64,000 bases of DNA from Dongia sedimenti (GCA_030715195.1 JAUYVI010000008.1:158411-222410), one strand, 5' to 3'; counted from the stretch's first letter, positions 25,800 to 34,790 are shown. Numbers and translations: made by a program. The notes: a model not told the origin generated them from the letters alone.

Positions 25800-25870
25800 C
25801 GCCTCGTAAAGGTCCGGTAAAGGTTGGCGCCACGCGCGTTGCGCCGTCGTCCGAAGGAAACCGAATAATT
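25800..25870 (-). repeat. Dispersed relative of the 222-bp repeat
   Basis: On the minus strand the 16-mer TTTACCGGACCTTTAC (25805-25820) is identical to bases 15345-15360 in the tandem array. It keeps the same 11-bp pitch between the two TTTAC words and is followed at the same distance by GAATC. Similarity outside this core is weak. It lies in the roughly 280-bp gap between cysS and the small membrane protein gene, which otherwise shows only an AT-rich stretch (25741-25785) that could be a promoter for the latter. Confidence 0.55.
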
Positions 25871-25942
25871 GTACCCGTTCTGTTCTTTAGGCGCAAGTGA
25901 CCAGATTGGCGCGGGGTTCAGCACGATACCTTCAGATCGCGA

Positions 25943-27316
25943 CTACGCCCGCTTCCAAGTCGTCCCGGAGGGGCCATCCTCCAGCACCACCCCGGCTTCC
26001 AAGAGCTCCTTCCGAATCCGATCGGCGGCTGCGAAGTCTTTCGCTTGGCGTGCGGCCTTGCGGGCATCGATCAGCTTCTCGATCTCGACCGCCTGCAGCC
26101 CGCCCCCACTTGCCTGGAACCAAGCCGCCGGGTCCTGCTGCAGCAGGCCGAGCAGCGCGCCCGCGCCGAGCAGCGCGGATTTCAGCGCCCGCTTCTCCTC
26201 CAGCTTCTCGGCCTTGTTCAGCTTCGAGACCAGCTCGTGCATCTCGGAGATCGCAAGCGGGGTGTTGAGGTCGTCGGCCAGCGCGGCGAGGATGTGCGCG
26301 TTGGGCTCCGGCAGCGCATCGACCTCGGCGCGGGCGACGGCGGTGTAGAGGCGATCGAGCGCCGTCTTCGCCTCCTTCAACCCGTCGCGGGTGATGTCGA
26401 TCGGCTGGCGGTAATGGGCCGAGAGCAGGGCCAGGCGGATCGCTTCGCCGCGGTGCCCCTCCTCCAGCAGCTCGTGCACGGTGAAGTAGTTGCCGAGCGA
26501 CTTCGACATCTTGGTGCCGTTGACCTGCACGAAGCCGTTGTGCAGCCAGTAGCGCGCCATCACCGCGGTGCCATGGGCGCAGCGGCTCTGGGCGATCTCG
26601 TTCTCATGATGCGGGAAGATGAGGTCGAGCCCGCCGCCATGGATGTCGAAGACTTCGCCAAGGATCTCGCCCGACATGGCCGAGCATTCGATATGCCAGC
26701 CCGGCCGGCCCCGGCCCCAAGGCGAATCCCAGCCCGGCTGATCGGCGGCGCTCGGCTTCCAGAGCACGAAATCCGCGGGGTGCTTCTTATAGGGCGCGAC
26801 TTCCACGCGGGCGCCGGCGATCAGGTCGTCGAGACTGCGCTTGGAGAGCTTTCCGTACTCCTCCATCGACGGCACGTTGAAGAGCACGTGCCCCTCCGCC
26901 GCATAGGCATGGCCTTTCGCCTCGAGCACGCCGATCATCTTGATCATCTGCCCGACATACTCGGTCGCGCGCGGCTCGCGGTCCGGCGGCAGGGCGCCGA
27001 GCGCGGCCATGTCGTCGTGATACCACTGGGTGGTGCGCTTGGTGACCTGCTCGATGGTCTCGCCGTTCTGCTTCGCGGCTTCCATGATCTTGTCCTCGAT
27101 GTCCGTGATGTTGCGGACATAGGTGACGTGATCCTTGCCGTAGGTGTGGCGCAGCAGCCGCGCCAGCACGTCGAACACCACGACGGGGCGCGCATTGCCG
27201 ATATGGGCGTAGTCGTAGACCGTCGGTCCGCAGACATAGATGCGGACGTTCTTGGGATCGATCGGCTCGAAGACCTGCTTCTCGCGGGTCAGGGTGTTGT
27301 GGAAGTGGATGGTCAT
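25943..27316 (-). CDS. cysS: Cysteinyl-tRNA synthetase
   Basis: CysS charges tRNA-Cys with cysteine in the cytosol. The 457-aa class I synthetase has [19 protein letters not shown], containing the zinc-ligand Cys and the HIGH-type motif HIGN. It also has GWHIECSAM with further zinc ligands, and the KMSKS motif in [13 protein letters not shown]. The C-terminal DALR-type helical domain and the ending [11 protein letters not shown] are usual. An interspersed palindromic repeat fills the gap to gltX upstream, so the two synthetase genes may be separate transcripts. Confidence 0.97.
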   Translation of the reverse strand: MTIHFHNTLTREKQVFEPIDPKNVRIYVCGPTVYDYAHIGNARPVVVFDVLARLLRHTYGKDHVTYVRNITDIEDKIMEAAKQNGETIEQVTKRTTQWYHDDMAALGALPPDREPRATEYVGQMIKMIGVLEAKGHAYAAEGHVLFNVPSMEEYGKLSKRSLDDLIAGARVEVAPYKKHPADFVLWKPSAADQPGWDSPWGRGRPGWHIECSAMSGEILGEVFDIHGGGLDLIFPHHENEIAQSRCAHGTAVMARYWLHNGFVQVNGTKMSKSLGNYFTVHELLEEGHRGEAIRLALLSAHYRQPIDITRDGLKEAKTALDRLYTAVARAEVDALPEPNAHILAALADDLNTPLAISEMHELVSKLNKAEKLEEKRALKSALLGAGALLGLLQQDPAAWFQASGGGLQAVEIEKLIDARKAARQAKDFAAADRIRKELLEAGVVLEDGPSGTTWKRA

Positions 27317-27373
27317 CGGTGGTTCCGTTGCTTGTGTTGCCGTGGGTGCTCAGTCGCAGCCACAACAACAGTC

Positions 27374-27496
27374 CGTCATCCCCGCGCCCGGCGGACGAAT
27401 GTCCGCCTTCGCGGACGGGCGCGCGGCGACCCACGCCTTGGGTACCGCACGATAGAAAGGCGTGGATCCCCGGACCAAGTCCGGGGATGACGGCGG
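27374..27496. repeat. Interspersed inverted-repeat element, about 123 bp
   Basis: The left end starts CGTCATCCCCGCG and the right end finishes CCGGGGATGACGG, so the ends are inverted copies. Inside are GGCGGACGAATGTCCGCC and GCGGACGG palindromic words, ACGCCTTGG and GGCGTGGATCC. This is the layout of the non-coding GTCATCCCCG repeats common between genes in alphaproteobacteria. It sits in the gap between gltX and cysS and may form the 3' end of the gltX transcript. It is a longer relative of the element at 14356. Confidence 0.7.
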
Positions 27497-27510
27497 AATA
27501 GATTGCGGCA

Positions 27511-28851
27511 TCACGCCCGCTCCCCCCGCAGGCGCTTCAGCGCGCGGTCGCGGCCGATCAAGGGCAGCAGCGCCTTCAGCTCCGGTCCGTGGTCGAGGCC
27601 GGTCAGCGCCAAACGCAGCGGCATGAAGAGGTCCTTGCCCTTCTTGCCGGTGGTCTTCTGCACCGTCTGGGTCCAGGTCTTCCAGGTGTCGCCGTCCCAG
27701 GGCTCGCCCGGCAGCAGTTCGGCCGCCTTGGCGGCGAAGCCGCCGTCCGGCACCACCGGCGCGATCTCCGAGCGGCAAATCTGCTGCCAGAGCGCGATGT
27801 CGCCGATTTTCTCCAGGTTGCCACGCGCCGCTTCCCACAGCGCGGGATCGACCTGGGCGAAGTTCAGCGCGGCCAGCTGCGGCTTCACCTGGTCGAAGCT
27901 CAGGGCGTGCAGCAGGCGGGCGTTCAGATGCTTGAGCTCCTCGGGGTCGAAGCGCGGCGAGGTCTTGCCGAACTTCGAAAGGTCGTGATCGGCGATCAGC
28001 GCCTCAAGACCGGTCACCGCCTCGACCGCATGGCCGGTGCCGATCCGCGCCAGATAGGCATTGATCGCCATCGGCTCGAGGCCTTCTTCGCGCATCTGCA
28101 TGATCGAGAGAGAGCCCAGGCGCTTCGAAAGCCCCTCGCCGCTCGCATCCACCAGCAGCGGCAGATGGGCGAAGGTCGGCGCCTTGGCACCGAGCGCCTC
28201 GTAGATCTGGATCTGGGTCGCCGTGTTGGTGACATGGTCGTTGCCGCGGATCACGTGGCTGACCTTGAGCTCGACGTCATCCACCACCGAGGGCAGAGTG
28301 TAGAGGAAGGTGCCGTCCTCGCGGATCAGGATCGGGTCGGACTGGCTGCTCTCGTCGATATGCTGGGGACCGCGCACGAGGTCGTTCCATTCGACGTTGC
28401 GTGGGTCCAGCTTGAAGCGCCAGTGCGGCCGGCGGCCTTCGGCTTCGAGGCGCTGGCGGTCCGCATCGGTCAGCTTCAACGCGGCGCGGTCATAGACCCG
28501 CGATTTTCCCAGCGACGACTGGACCTTTCGCTGCAGCGCCAGCTCTTCGGCGGTTTCGTAGCAGGGATAGAGATGCCCGGAGGCCTTCAGCTTCGCGGCC
28601 GCGGCTTCGTAGGTGTCGATGCGGTCGGACTGGCGGGTGAACTCATCCCAGACGAGGCCGAGCCACTTCAGGTCATCTTCGATGACGGCGGCGTAAGCCA
28701 GGGTCGAGCGCTCGCGATCGGTGTCGTCGAGGCGCAGCAGGAACTTGCCGCCCTGCTTCTTCGCAAACAGCCAGTTGTTCAGCGCGACGTAGATGTTTCC
28801 GACATGGAGCCGCCCGGTCGGGCTTGGAGCGAAGCGTACACGGATCGACAT
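27511..28851 (-). CDS. gltX: Glutamyl-tRNA synthetase
   Basis: GltX attaches glutamate to tRNA-Glu (and in many alphaproteobacteria to tRNA-Gln for later amidation). The 446-aa class I enzyme starts VRFAPSPTGRLHVGNIYVAL, where the HIGH motif reads HVGN. The KMSKS-type loop is GEGLSKRLGSLS, and LLRLDDTDRERS is conserved. Alphaproteobacteria often have two gltX paralogues, one discriminating and one not; which this is cannot be decided without comparison. A palindromic element lies between it and nadE upstream. Confidence 0.94.
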   Translation of the reverse strand: MSIRVRFAPSPTGRLHVGNIYVALNNWLFAKKQGGKFLLRLDDTDRERSTLAYAAVIEDDLKWLGLVWDEFTRQSDRIDTYEAAAAKLKASGHLYPCYETAEELALQRKVQSSLGKSRVYDRAALKLTDADRQRLEAEGRRPHWRFKLDPRNVEWNDLVRGPQHIDESSQSDPILIREDGTFLYTLPSVVDDVELKVSHVIRGNDHVTNTATQIQIYEALGAKAPTFAHLPLLVDASGEGLSKRLGSLSIMQMREEGLEPMAINAYLARIGTGHAVEAVTGLEALIADHDLSKFGKTSPRFDPEELKHLNARLLHALSFDQVKPQLAALNFAQVDPALWEAARGNLEKIGDIALWQQICRSEIAPVVPDGGFAAKAAELLPGEPWDGDTWKTWTQTVQKTTGKKGKDLFMPLRLALTGLDHGPELKALLPLIGRDRALKRLRGERA

Positions 28852-28905
28852 GGGTCCATCACCGATCCGGCACAGGCAGAGAGCTTAGTCGGAGGGAGCC
28901 ATCAC

Positions 28906-29018
28906 GCGGCCCCCTCACCCCAACCCCTCTCCCACGAGGGGAGAGGGGCTTGAAATTGAGCGATTGCAACAGCGTCCCCTCTCCCCTTGTGGGAGAGGGA
29001 CAGGGTGAGGGGTGCCGC
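28906..29018. repeat. Long palindromic repeat element (43-bp inverted arms)
   Basis: Two arms of about 43 bp (28906-28949 and 28975-29018) are inverted copies with only a few mismatches around a 25-bp centre. Each arm itself carries a CCCCTCTCCC/GGGGAGAGGGG hairpin. The overall look is that of REP/BIME-like elements. It lies between nadE and gltX, could stabilise or end the nadE transcript, and resembles in design, though not in sequence detail, the hairpin repeats around the DUF559 gene 2.3 kb away. Confidence 0.8.
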
Positions 29019-29042
29019 AAACTGGGTGATGGGTAATTCATC

Positions 29043-30710
29043 TCAAGCCTTCGGCGCCTTGAAGCTGTTGGTGATCGGGTAGCGTCGATCGCGGCCGAAG
29101 GCGCGGCTGGTGATCTTCACGCCCGGCGGTGCCTGGCGCCGCTTATACTCGGCGAGATCCAGCATCCGCCAGACCCGCAGAACAGTCGCTTGCTCGAAAC
29201 CCCTGGCGACGATCTGCTCGACTGTCATCTCGTGCTCGATCAGGCATTCGAGAATGCCGTCGAGAATCTCGTAGGGGGGCAGCGAATCCTGGTCGGTCTG
29301 GTTCGGCTTCAATTCCGCGGTGGGCGCCTTGGTGATGACGCGCGGCGGCATCACCGCCCCATCCGGGCCGAGCGCGCCGGCGGGTTTCTGCGCATTCCGC
29401 CAGTCGCAGAGCCGGTAGACCATGGTCTTGTAGATGTCCTTCAGCACCGAATAGCCGCCGCACATGTCGCCGTAGAGCGTCGCGTAGCCGACCGACATCT
29501 CGGACTTGTTGCCGGTGGTGAGCAGCATCGAGCCGAGCTTGTTGGAGATCGCCATCAGGGTGACGCCCCGGATGCGGCTCTGGATGTTCTCTTCGGTCAC
29601 ATCCTTGCCCCGACCGGCGAAGACGTCGCGGGTCATCGCGTCGAAGGCGTGCATCGCGGGCTCGATCGAGACCGTGTCATGGACGATGCCGAGCAGATCG
29701 GCGCATTTCTGCGCGTCCACGATGCTGTCCTCGCTGGTATAGGGCGAAGGCAGCATGAAGGCGCGCACCCGATCCGCGCCGAGGGCGTCCACCGCCACCG
29801 CCGCGGAGATCGCGGAATCGATGCCGCCGGACAAGCCGAGCAGGATGCCGGGAAAGCGGTTCTTGTTCACATAGTCGCGCAGGCCCAGCATCATCGCCTG
29901 GTAGACGCTTTCGATGACGCTCGGCTGCTTGGCGATCAGGCCGGTCTCGCAGACCCAGCCATTGTTGCCCTTGCGGCGCCAGGTGGTGAGGGTCTGCGCC
30001 TCGGCGAAGGCCGGCATCTGCACGGCGATCGATTGGTCGCCGTTCATCACGAAGCTGGCGCCGTCGAACACGACCTCGTCCTGTCCGCCGATCTGGTTGA
30101 GATAGACGATCGGCCGGCCGTTCTCCTCGATGCGGCGGCGGACCAAATCCGCGCGGACGTCGAGCTTGTCATGCTCGTAGGGGCTGCCGTTCGGCACCAG
30201 CAGAATGTCGCTGCCGGATTCCGCCAGGCATTCCACGACCTCGGGGCCCCAGATATCCTCGCAGATCGGGAGCCCGAGGCGCACGTCGCGGAAGTTGATC
30301 GGGCTCTGGTTTCCGCCGGCCGCGAAGACCCGCTTCTCGTCGAACACGCCGTAATTGGGCAGGTCGGCCTTGAAGCGCGTCGCCGCGACCTTGCCGCCGT
30401 CCAGCAAGGCGACCGCGTTGTAGAGCTTGCCATCTTCGACCCAGGGCGTGCCGAGCAGGACCGCGGGGCCGCCATCGGCGGTCTCGGCCGCCAGCGCCTC
30501 GGTGGTCTTGCGGCAGGCTTCCTGGAAGGCCGGCTTCAGCACCAGATCCTCGGGCGGATAGCCGGAGAGGAAGAGCTCGCTCATCATCACCAGATCGGCC
30601 TTGTCGGCCGCGGCCTGTTTGCGAGCCCTGCGAACCAGATCGGCATTGCCCGCGACGTCACCGACGGTCGGGTTGAACTGGGCCAGGGAGATGCGCAGCG
30701 TGTCGGTCAT
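29043..30710 (-). CDS. nadE: Glutamine-dependent NAD+ synthetase
   Basis: NadE amidates nicotinic acid adenine dinucleotide to NAD+ using ammonia cut from glutamine. The 555-aa protein is the two-domain form. An N-terminal nitrilase-fold glutaminase (residues 1-270) has the catalytic Cys in GLPICEDIWGPEV, and the C-terminal synthetase (about 285-540) has the PP-loop motif LGLSGGIDSAISAAV and TGNKSEMSVGYATLYGD. It is divergent from a small secreted protein gene, with 180 bp of shared upstream DNA. A nicotinate phosphoribosyltransferase gene lies 1.6 kb away, beyond the DUF559 unit. Confidence 0.96.
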   Translation of the reverse strand: MTDTLRISLAQFNPTVGDVAGNADLVRRARKQAAADKADLVMMSELFLSGYPPEDLVLKPAFQEACRKTTEALAAETADGGPAVLLGTPWVEDGKLYNAVALLDGGKVAATRFKADLPNYGVFDEKRVFAAGGNQSPINFRDVRLGLPICEDIWGPEVVECLAESGSDILLVPNGSPYEHDKLDVRADLVRRRIEENGRPIVYLNQIGGQDEVVFDGASFVMNGDQSIAVQMPAFAEAQTLTTWRRKGNNGWVCETGLIAKQPSVIESVYQAMMLGLRDYVNKNRFPGILLGLSGGIDSAISAAVAVDALGADRVRAFMLPSPYTSEDSIVDAQKCADLLGIVHDTVSIEPAMHAFDAMTRDVFAGRGKDVTEENIQSRIRGVTLMAISNKLGSMLLTTGNKSEMSVGYATLYGDMCGGYSVLKDIYKTMVYRLCDWRNAQKPAGALGPDGAVMPPRVITKAPTAELKPNQTDQDSLPPYEILDGILECLIEHEMTVEQIVARGFEQATVLRVWRMLDLAEYKRRQAPPGVKITSRAFGRDRRYPITNSFKAPKA

Positions 30711-30893
30711 GGTCGGACGGCAAATTCCATAGGTTCCGACAGACCTTAACGGCCGGAACCCGGGGTTTCAATGCGACCGGCCGCCATCCGGGACAAATCA
30801 GCCATGTTTTGCCGGTATTGGCACGGGAATTGATGCTTGTTCGGCCAGGATGCCCGGTGAGACAATCCATTCAGGGCGGTTCGGAGGAAAATT

Positions 30894-31205
30894 GTGACCG
30901 ATCTTTTCAAATCTGTCGGCCTCGCCGCGATCCTGATCGCCGGCCTCGCCTGCCCCGCTTTCGCACAGAACTACGCCGACCAGCTGACGCCGACGCCGGT
31001 CATCGAGCCGGCGGGCCAGCGCTATATCCTCATGGTGCTCGACCAGCCCGACCGCGACCTCACCCATGGCCGCACCAAGGTCAATGTGCTGGTCGATACC
31101 AAGACCGGCAAGACCTGGCTGCTGGAATACGCGCGCAAGCCGAACAGCAACGAGCAAGGCTATGTCTGGAGCGAAGTGCCGTTCGCGAAGGCGCCGGGGG
31201 AGTAG
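30894..31205 (+). CDS. Small secreted protein, hypothetical
   Basis: The 103-aa product has a clear signal peptide (FKSVGLAAILIAGLACPAFA, cleavage likely before QNYADQL). The mature part of about 79 residues is of mixed composition: QRYILMVLDQPDRDL, KVNVLVDTKTGKTWLLEY, YVWSEVPF. The last stretch suggests a beta-rich domain exported to the periplasm. It starts with GTG preceded by GGAGG at ideal spacing. No family recognised. The first copy of the DUF559-associated repeat begins 14 bp after its stop codon. Confidence 0.72.
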   Translation: MTDLFKSVGLAAILIAGLACPAFAQNYADQLTPTPVIEPAGQRYILMVLDQPDRDLTHGRTKVNVLVDTKTGKTWLLEYARKPNSNEQGYVWSEVPFAKAPGE

Positions 31206-31218
31206 CTGGGCTAGGGGG

Positions 31219-31302
31219 AGCGCTGGATCTGCTATCGGCGCGAGGTCGGCAGCACTACGACTGCAGCGCCCCCCTCTCACTCCCCCCTAAAGGGGGGAGA
31301 AG
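31219..31302 (+). repeat. DUF559-associated repeat, copy A (direct)
   Basis: 84 bp starting AGCGCTGGATCTGC, ending in a hairpin with arms CTCCCCCC and GGGGGGAG around TAAA, then AAG. The last 52 bp match copy C (31853-31904) with only five differences, and the first 14 bp are identical to the start of copy C. It lies directly behind the secreted-protein gene and may act as its transcript end. Confidence 0.85.
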
Positions 31303-31367
31303 ATAGTCAACGGCGGGATTCTTTCGTTTCCGCTGTGCAGCGGCAACGATTGAAGACTCGGTGCCGG

Positions 31368-31416
31368 TGCTCTTCTCCCACCTTCAGGGGGGAGTACGAG
31401 GGGGGCACTGCAGCCG
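31368..31416 (-). repeat. DUF559-associated repeat, copy B (inverted)
   Basis: 49 bp that on the minus strand read CGGCTGCAGTGCCCCCCT and so on to GGGAGAAGAGCA, the inverted counterpart of copies A and C, with a handful of mismatches and a slightly weaker hairpin. It ends two bases before the DUF559 start codon, so its GGGGGGAG and GAGGGGGG purine runs may serve as the ribosome-binding region of that gene. Confidence 0.85.
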
Positions 31417-31418
31417 TG

Positions 31419-31823
31419 ATGCTCAAGATCCAGTGCGAGGTGTCAGCAACCGTGCCCGACCGCTACCGCACCACCAGCGAGACGCTTTCACGCGCGAAAC
31501 GCTTGCGTCGCGATATGACCGAGGCGGAGAAGAAGCTCTGGTATCGCATTCGCCTGGGGCAACTCGACGGGCATCAGTTCCGGAAGCAGGTGCCGGTCGA
31601 TCCGTATATCTTGGATTTTGCCTGTCTCAGAAAGCGTCTGGCTCTAGAGATTGATGGCAGCCAGCATGCCGAGATTTCGAAGGCCGAGGACGAGCGTAAT
31701 CGATTTCTCCGGCAAGAGGGTTATTCGGTCGTCCGTTACTGGAACAGCGAGGTGATGCAGAACATTGATGGTGTTCTGCTGGACTTGCTGGGGAAGCTGA
31801 ATAGTTTGCCGGATCGGTTTTAG
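31419..31823 (+). CDS. DUF559 family endonuclease-like protein
   Basis: The 134-aa protein belongs to the DUF559 group, distantly related to Vsr and other PD-(D/E)XK nucleases. It shows MTEAEKKLWYRIRLGQLDGHQFRKQVPVDPYILDF-type segments (read in pieces), the putative metal-binding Asp in YILDF and Glu-x-Asp in ALEIDGSQH, and the ending GYSVVRYWNSEVMQNIDGV. Length is normal. I chose the ATG at 31419; the frame runs upstream into repeat copy B and is not coding-like there. The coding sequence is framed by inverted repeat copies B (ending at 31416) and C (starting inside the stop codon). DNA target and role are unknown. Confidence 0.85.
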   Translation: MLKIQCEVSATVPDRYRTTSETLSRAKRLRRDMTEAEKKLWYRIRLGQLDGHQFRKQVPVDPYILDFACLRKRLALEIDGSQHAEISKAEDERNRFLRQEGYSVVRYWNSEVMQNIDGVLLDLLGKLNSLPDRF

Positions 31824-31904
31824 CGCTGGATCTGCCGTAGAGATTTGCCTCTAGCATCGCGGCTGCAATGCCCCCCTCTCACTCCCCCCTAAAGGGGGGA
31901 GAAG
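31822..31904 (+). repeat. DUF559-associated repeat, copy C (direct)
   Basis: 83 bp that begin AGCGCTGGATCTGC within the DUF559 stop codon and end with the CTCCCCCC-TAAA-GGGGGGAG hairpin and AAG. It is a direct repeat of copy A and an inverted repeat of copy B. The stretch from here to 31956 has no gene. Confidence 0.85.
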
Positions 31905-31956
31905 AGCGCTGGTAGCTCGTCATACTCCATTAGACCGGCCATTCGGTGGCGACACG

Positions 31957-32277
31957 CTACCGCGACGACCAGACCTTCTCCACGATCTCGCTATGCGTGA
32001 CGGTCTGGTCGTAGTCGATCAGGGCCACGGCGATGTCCGGATGCACGACGGCGGCGTTCACGTCGCGGCCGGTGAAGCGGCGGATGACGTCGAGCGAGAC
32101 CCAGCGGGTCAGCACCGTGTATTCGATCGCGCCGTCGAGGTCGCGGCGCATCAGCATGGCGCCGAGGAAGCCGGGGATGGTGTCGAGCTCCGGCAGCACC
32201 TTGTCGCGGAAATGGCGCGGATAGGCGTCGGGATCCTTGGGATCCGCGCGGCAGCTCCAGATCCTAGCGATCGCCAT
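31957..32277 (-). CDS. Antibiotic biosynthesis monooxygenase (ABM)-like domain protein
   Basis: A 106-aa single-domain protein with the pattern of dimeric alpha/beta-barrel ABM proteins: [20 protein letters not shown] at the start, IPGFLGAMLMRRDLDG, and EYTVLTRWVSLDVIRRF. Family members include small monooxygenases, heme-degrading enzymes and many of unknown role; no substrate can be inferred. Its start overlaps the end of the nicotinate phosphoribosyltransferase gene by 14 bases, so it is probably the last gene of the aroG-like operon. Confidence 0.7.
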   Translation of the reverse strand: MAIARIWSCRADPKDPDAYPRHFRDKVLPELDTIPGFLGAMLMRRDLDGAIEYTVLTRWVSLDVIRRFTGRDVNAAVVHPDIAVALIDYDQTVTHSEIVEKVWSSR

Positions 32278-33445
32278 CGGCTTTCCGAAACAGGAACTCG
32301 CGGCCGATCTTCACGCGCTTCACGCCGTCATATTCGATGATGTCGGCGGTGGCGTAGGTCTCGGTCCAGCGCTGCGGCAGGAAGGACCCGGTGCCGATCA
32401 CATCGACCGGCGCCAAGGATTCCGCCATGACCTTGCATTTCGCCGGATCGAAGCCCGAGGAGCCCACGATCTTCACCCGCTGGAACCCTTCGCGGTTCAA
32501 GGCTTCGCGCAGGTACCAGATCGCCGCGGCGGTGACGCCGGCGCCGACCAGGTGGCGGAGCTCCTGCTCGCTGCGATAGCCGCGCAAGGTCCGCGGCACG
32601 TGGCGCTCAAGCACCGCGTAAGAGAGCGTGGGATCGAGGCCTTCGACGAAGCGGCTGCCGGGCGTGTCGAGGCGGACCGAGAGATTGCCCTCCGCGGCCA
32701 GGCCGGGGAAGCGGCGCGCCACGGTCAGCGAGTCGGTGATCTCCCGGCCGAAATAGTCGACCAGGACGGTCATCGGGTCGCCGGGGAAGGTTTCGTGGAA
32801 CATCTCGGCCGCGCGCAGGGTCGAGCCCGCGTAGCCGATCAGCGCATGAGGCATGGTGCCGAGCGCGTGCTCCTGGCCGAAGTAATGCGCGGTCGCTTCG
32901 GTCGCGTTGCCGATGAAGCCCTTGGCGCCGACCTTGCGCTTGGCGCGGGCCGAGCCGACCGAGGCGGCATAGGCCATGATCTCCGCCATCTCGAGGCCGG
33001 CGCAGTGGCGCGCGTCCATCGCCAGGAACGAGACGTTGGGAAGATCGGCGCACATGGTGAAGGCGTTGAAGGCCGCGACGCAGGCCGGCCCCAGCTTCAT
33101 CAACAAGATGGTCTCGAGATCGGCGAGATGCACCAGAGAGCCGGTGATGTACATGATCGGCTCGCCGGCGCCGACCCACTTCCCTTCCGGGTAGATCAGA
33201 TCGACCTTGAACTCGGTGCCGCGCTGCCTGGCGACCTCGCTCAGCCAGTTCAGCGCCAATCGCGGCGCGGAGACCACCGGGCGGCGCATGAACACGGCAT
33301 AGGTGACGGTGGCATCGCCGAAGCGTGCCACCGTCGCCTTGGTCCGCAGGAAGTAGTGGTCGGTCCAGTCGGCGATGCTCGGGTCCGACGGCCCGGCAGC
33401 AGGTCCTTTAGGAGGCTGCGGCGATCCGCTGTCCATGGCCGACAC
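32264..33445 (-). CDS. Nicotinate phosphoribosyltransferase-type enzyme
   Basis: The 393-aa protein matches the PncB/NAPRTase fold. It has [27 protein letters not shown] at the N terminus (read in parts), [13 protein letters not shown] with the conserved active-site His, [12 protein letters not shown], and the phosphate-binding loops [10 protein letters not shown] and [11 protein letters not shown]. The family makes nicotinate mononucleotide for NAD salvage, consistent with nadE nearby. The frame opens with GTG at 33445, with an ATG three codons on. Both starts lie inside the end of the upstream DAHP synthase gene, and its own end overlaps the ABM gene. Absence of a neighbouring nicotinamidase leaves the substrate open. 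Confidence 0.85.
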   Translation of the reverse strand: MSAMDSGSPQPPKGPAAGPSDPSIADWTDHYFLRTKATVARFGDATVTYAVFMRRPVVSAPRLALNWLSEVARQRGTEFKVDLIYPEGKWVGAGEPIMYITGSLVHLADLETILLMKLGPACVAAFNAFTMCADLPNVSFLAMDARHCAGLEMAEIMAYAASVGSARAKRKVGAKGFIGNATEATAHYFGQEHALGTMPHALIGYAGSTLRAAEMFHETFPGDPMTVLVDYFGREITDSLTVARRFPGLAAEGNLSVRLDTPGSRFVEGLDPTLSYAVLERHVPRTLRGYRSEQELRHLVGAGVTAAAIWYLREALNREGFQRVKIVGSSGFDPAKCKVMAESLAPVDVIGTGSFLPQRWTETYATADIIEYDGVKRVKIGREFLFRKADGDR

Positions 33446-34790
33446 GCTCCGCTTTCAGCTGCTCCGCGATCAGGAACGCCAGTTCCAGGGCCTGGGTGGC
33501 GTTGAGGCGCGGGTCGCAATGGGTGTGGTAGCGATCGGCCAGGGCCTCCTCGGTGACCGCCTTGGCGCCGCCGATGCATTCGGTGACGTCCTGGCCGGTC
33601 ATCTCGAAGTGAACGCCGCCGGCATAGGTGCCCTCCGCCCGGTGCACGGCGAAGAAGCTCTTCACCTCCGAGAGGATGCGGTCGAACGGCCGGGTCTTGT
33701 AGCCGGTCGAGGACTTGATCGTGTTGCCATGCATCGGATCGCAAGACCAGACCACCTTGGCGCCCGCGCGCTGCACCGCGCGCACCAGCGGCGGCAGCTT
33801 GGCCTCGACCTTCTCATGGCCCATGCGGGCGATCAGGGTGAGACGGCCGGGCACGTTCTGCGGGTTCAGCATCTCGATGAGACGCACCAACTCGTCCGGA
33901 TCCGAGCTCGGGCCGCATTTCAGGCCGAGCGGATTCTGGATGCCGCGCATGTATTCGACATGGGCGGAATCCAGCTGGCGGGTGCGGTCGCCGATCCAGA
34001 GCATGTGCGCCGAGCAGCCATACCACTTGCCGGTCAGGCTATCGACCCGGGTCAGCGCCTGCTCGTAGTGCAGCAGCAGCGCCTCGTGGCTGGTGAAGAA
34101 CTCGGTCTCGCGGATCTGCGGCGCGTTATCCGAGGTCATTCCGCAGGCGGCCATGAAATCCAGGGTCTCGCTCAGCCGGTCCGCCATCTCCTTGTAGCGA
34201 TGGCCGAGCGGACTGTCGGCGACGAAGTCGAGGTTCCAGCGATGCACCTTGTGGAGATCCGCGAACCCGCCCTGCGCGAAGGCGCGCAGCAGGTTGAGCG
34301 TCGCCGCGGACTGGTTGTAGCTCTGCACCAGCCGCTCCGGATCGGGCGTGCGGGATTCCTTGGTGAAATCGATGCCGTTGATGATGTCGCCCCGATAGCT
34401 CGGCAGCTCGACGCCGTCGATCACCTCGGTCGGCGCGGAACGCGGCTTGGCGAACTGGCCGGCCATCCGCCCGACCTTCACGACGGGGAGCGCCGCACCG
34501 AAGGTGAGCACGACGGCCATCTGCAGCAGCACGCGGAAGGTGTCGCGGATGTTGTTGGCGGAGAACTCGGCGAAGCTCTCGGCGCAATCGCCGCCCTGCA
34601 GCAGGAAGGCCTTGCCCTCCGCCACCTGGCCCAGCGTCTCGGTCAGGCGCCGCGCCTCGCCGGCGAAGACCAGCGGCGGGTATCCGCGCAGCTTGTCCTC
34701 GACCGCATGCAGCTTCGCCTGATCCGGGTATTCCGGCATCTGGCTGATCGGCTTCGTCCGCCAGCTATCCGGCGCCCATTTCGCCGCCAT
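33408..34790 (-). CDS. Class II 3-deoxy-D-arabino-heptulosonate 7-phosphate synthase
   Basis: This enzyme condenses phosphoenolpyruvate and erythrose 4-phosphate, the entry step of the shikimate pathway. The 460-aa protein is the plant-like class II form, with [50 protein letters not shown] and [12 protein letters not shown]. Metal-binding residues are expected from the Cys of GGDCAE and the His, Glu and Asp residues further on. The ATG at 34790 with AGGGG seven bases upstream is preferred over an in-frame GTG six codons earlier. It heads an overlapping three-gene operon. aroC at 1600 is in the same pathway but not linked. Confidence 0.95.
   Translation of the reverse strand: MAAKWAPDSWRTKPISQMPEYPDQAKLHAVEDKLRGYPPLVFAGEARRLTETLGQVAEGKAFLLQGGDCAESFAEFSANNIRDTFRVLLQMAVVLTFGAALPVVKVGRMAGQFAKPRSAPTEVIDGVELPSYRGDIINGIDFTKESRTPDPERLVQSYNQSAATLNLLRAFAQGGFADLHKVHRWNLDFVADSPLGHRYKEMADRLSETLDFMAACGMTSDNAPQIRETEFFTSHEALLLHYEQALTRVDSLTGKWYGCSAHMLWIGDRTRQLDSAHVEYMRGIQNPLGLKCGPSSDPDELVRLIEMLNPQNVPGRLTLIARMGHEKVEAKLPPLVRAVQRAGAKVVWSCDPMHGNTIKSSTGYKTRPFDRILSEVKSFFAVHRAEGTYAGGVHFEMTGQDVTECIGGAKAVTEEALADRYHTHCDPRLNATQALELAFLIAEQLKAERVGHGQRIAAAS

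Noticed and set aside
27350..27500. Short plus- and minus-strand frames between cysS and gltX
   Set aside because: They lie in a palindromic interspersed repeat, and their translations follow the repeat with no ribosome site.
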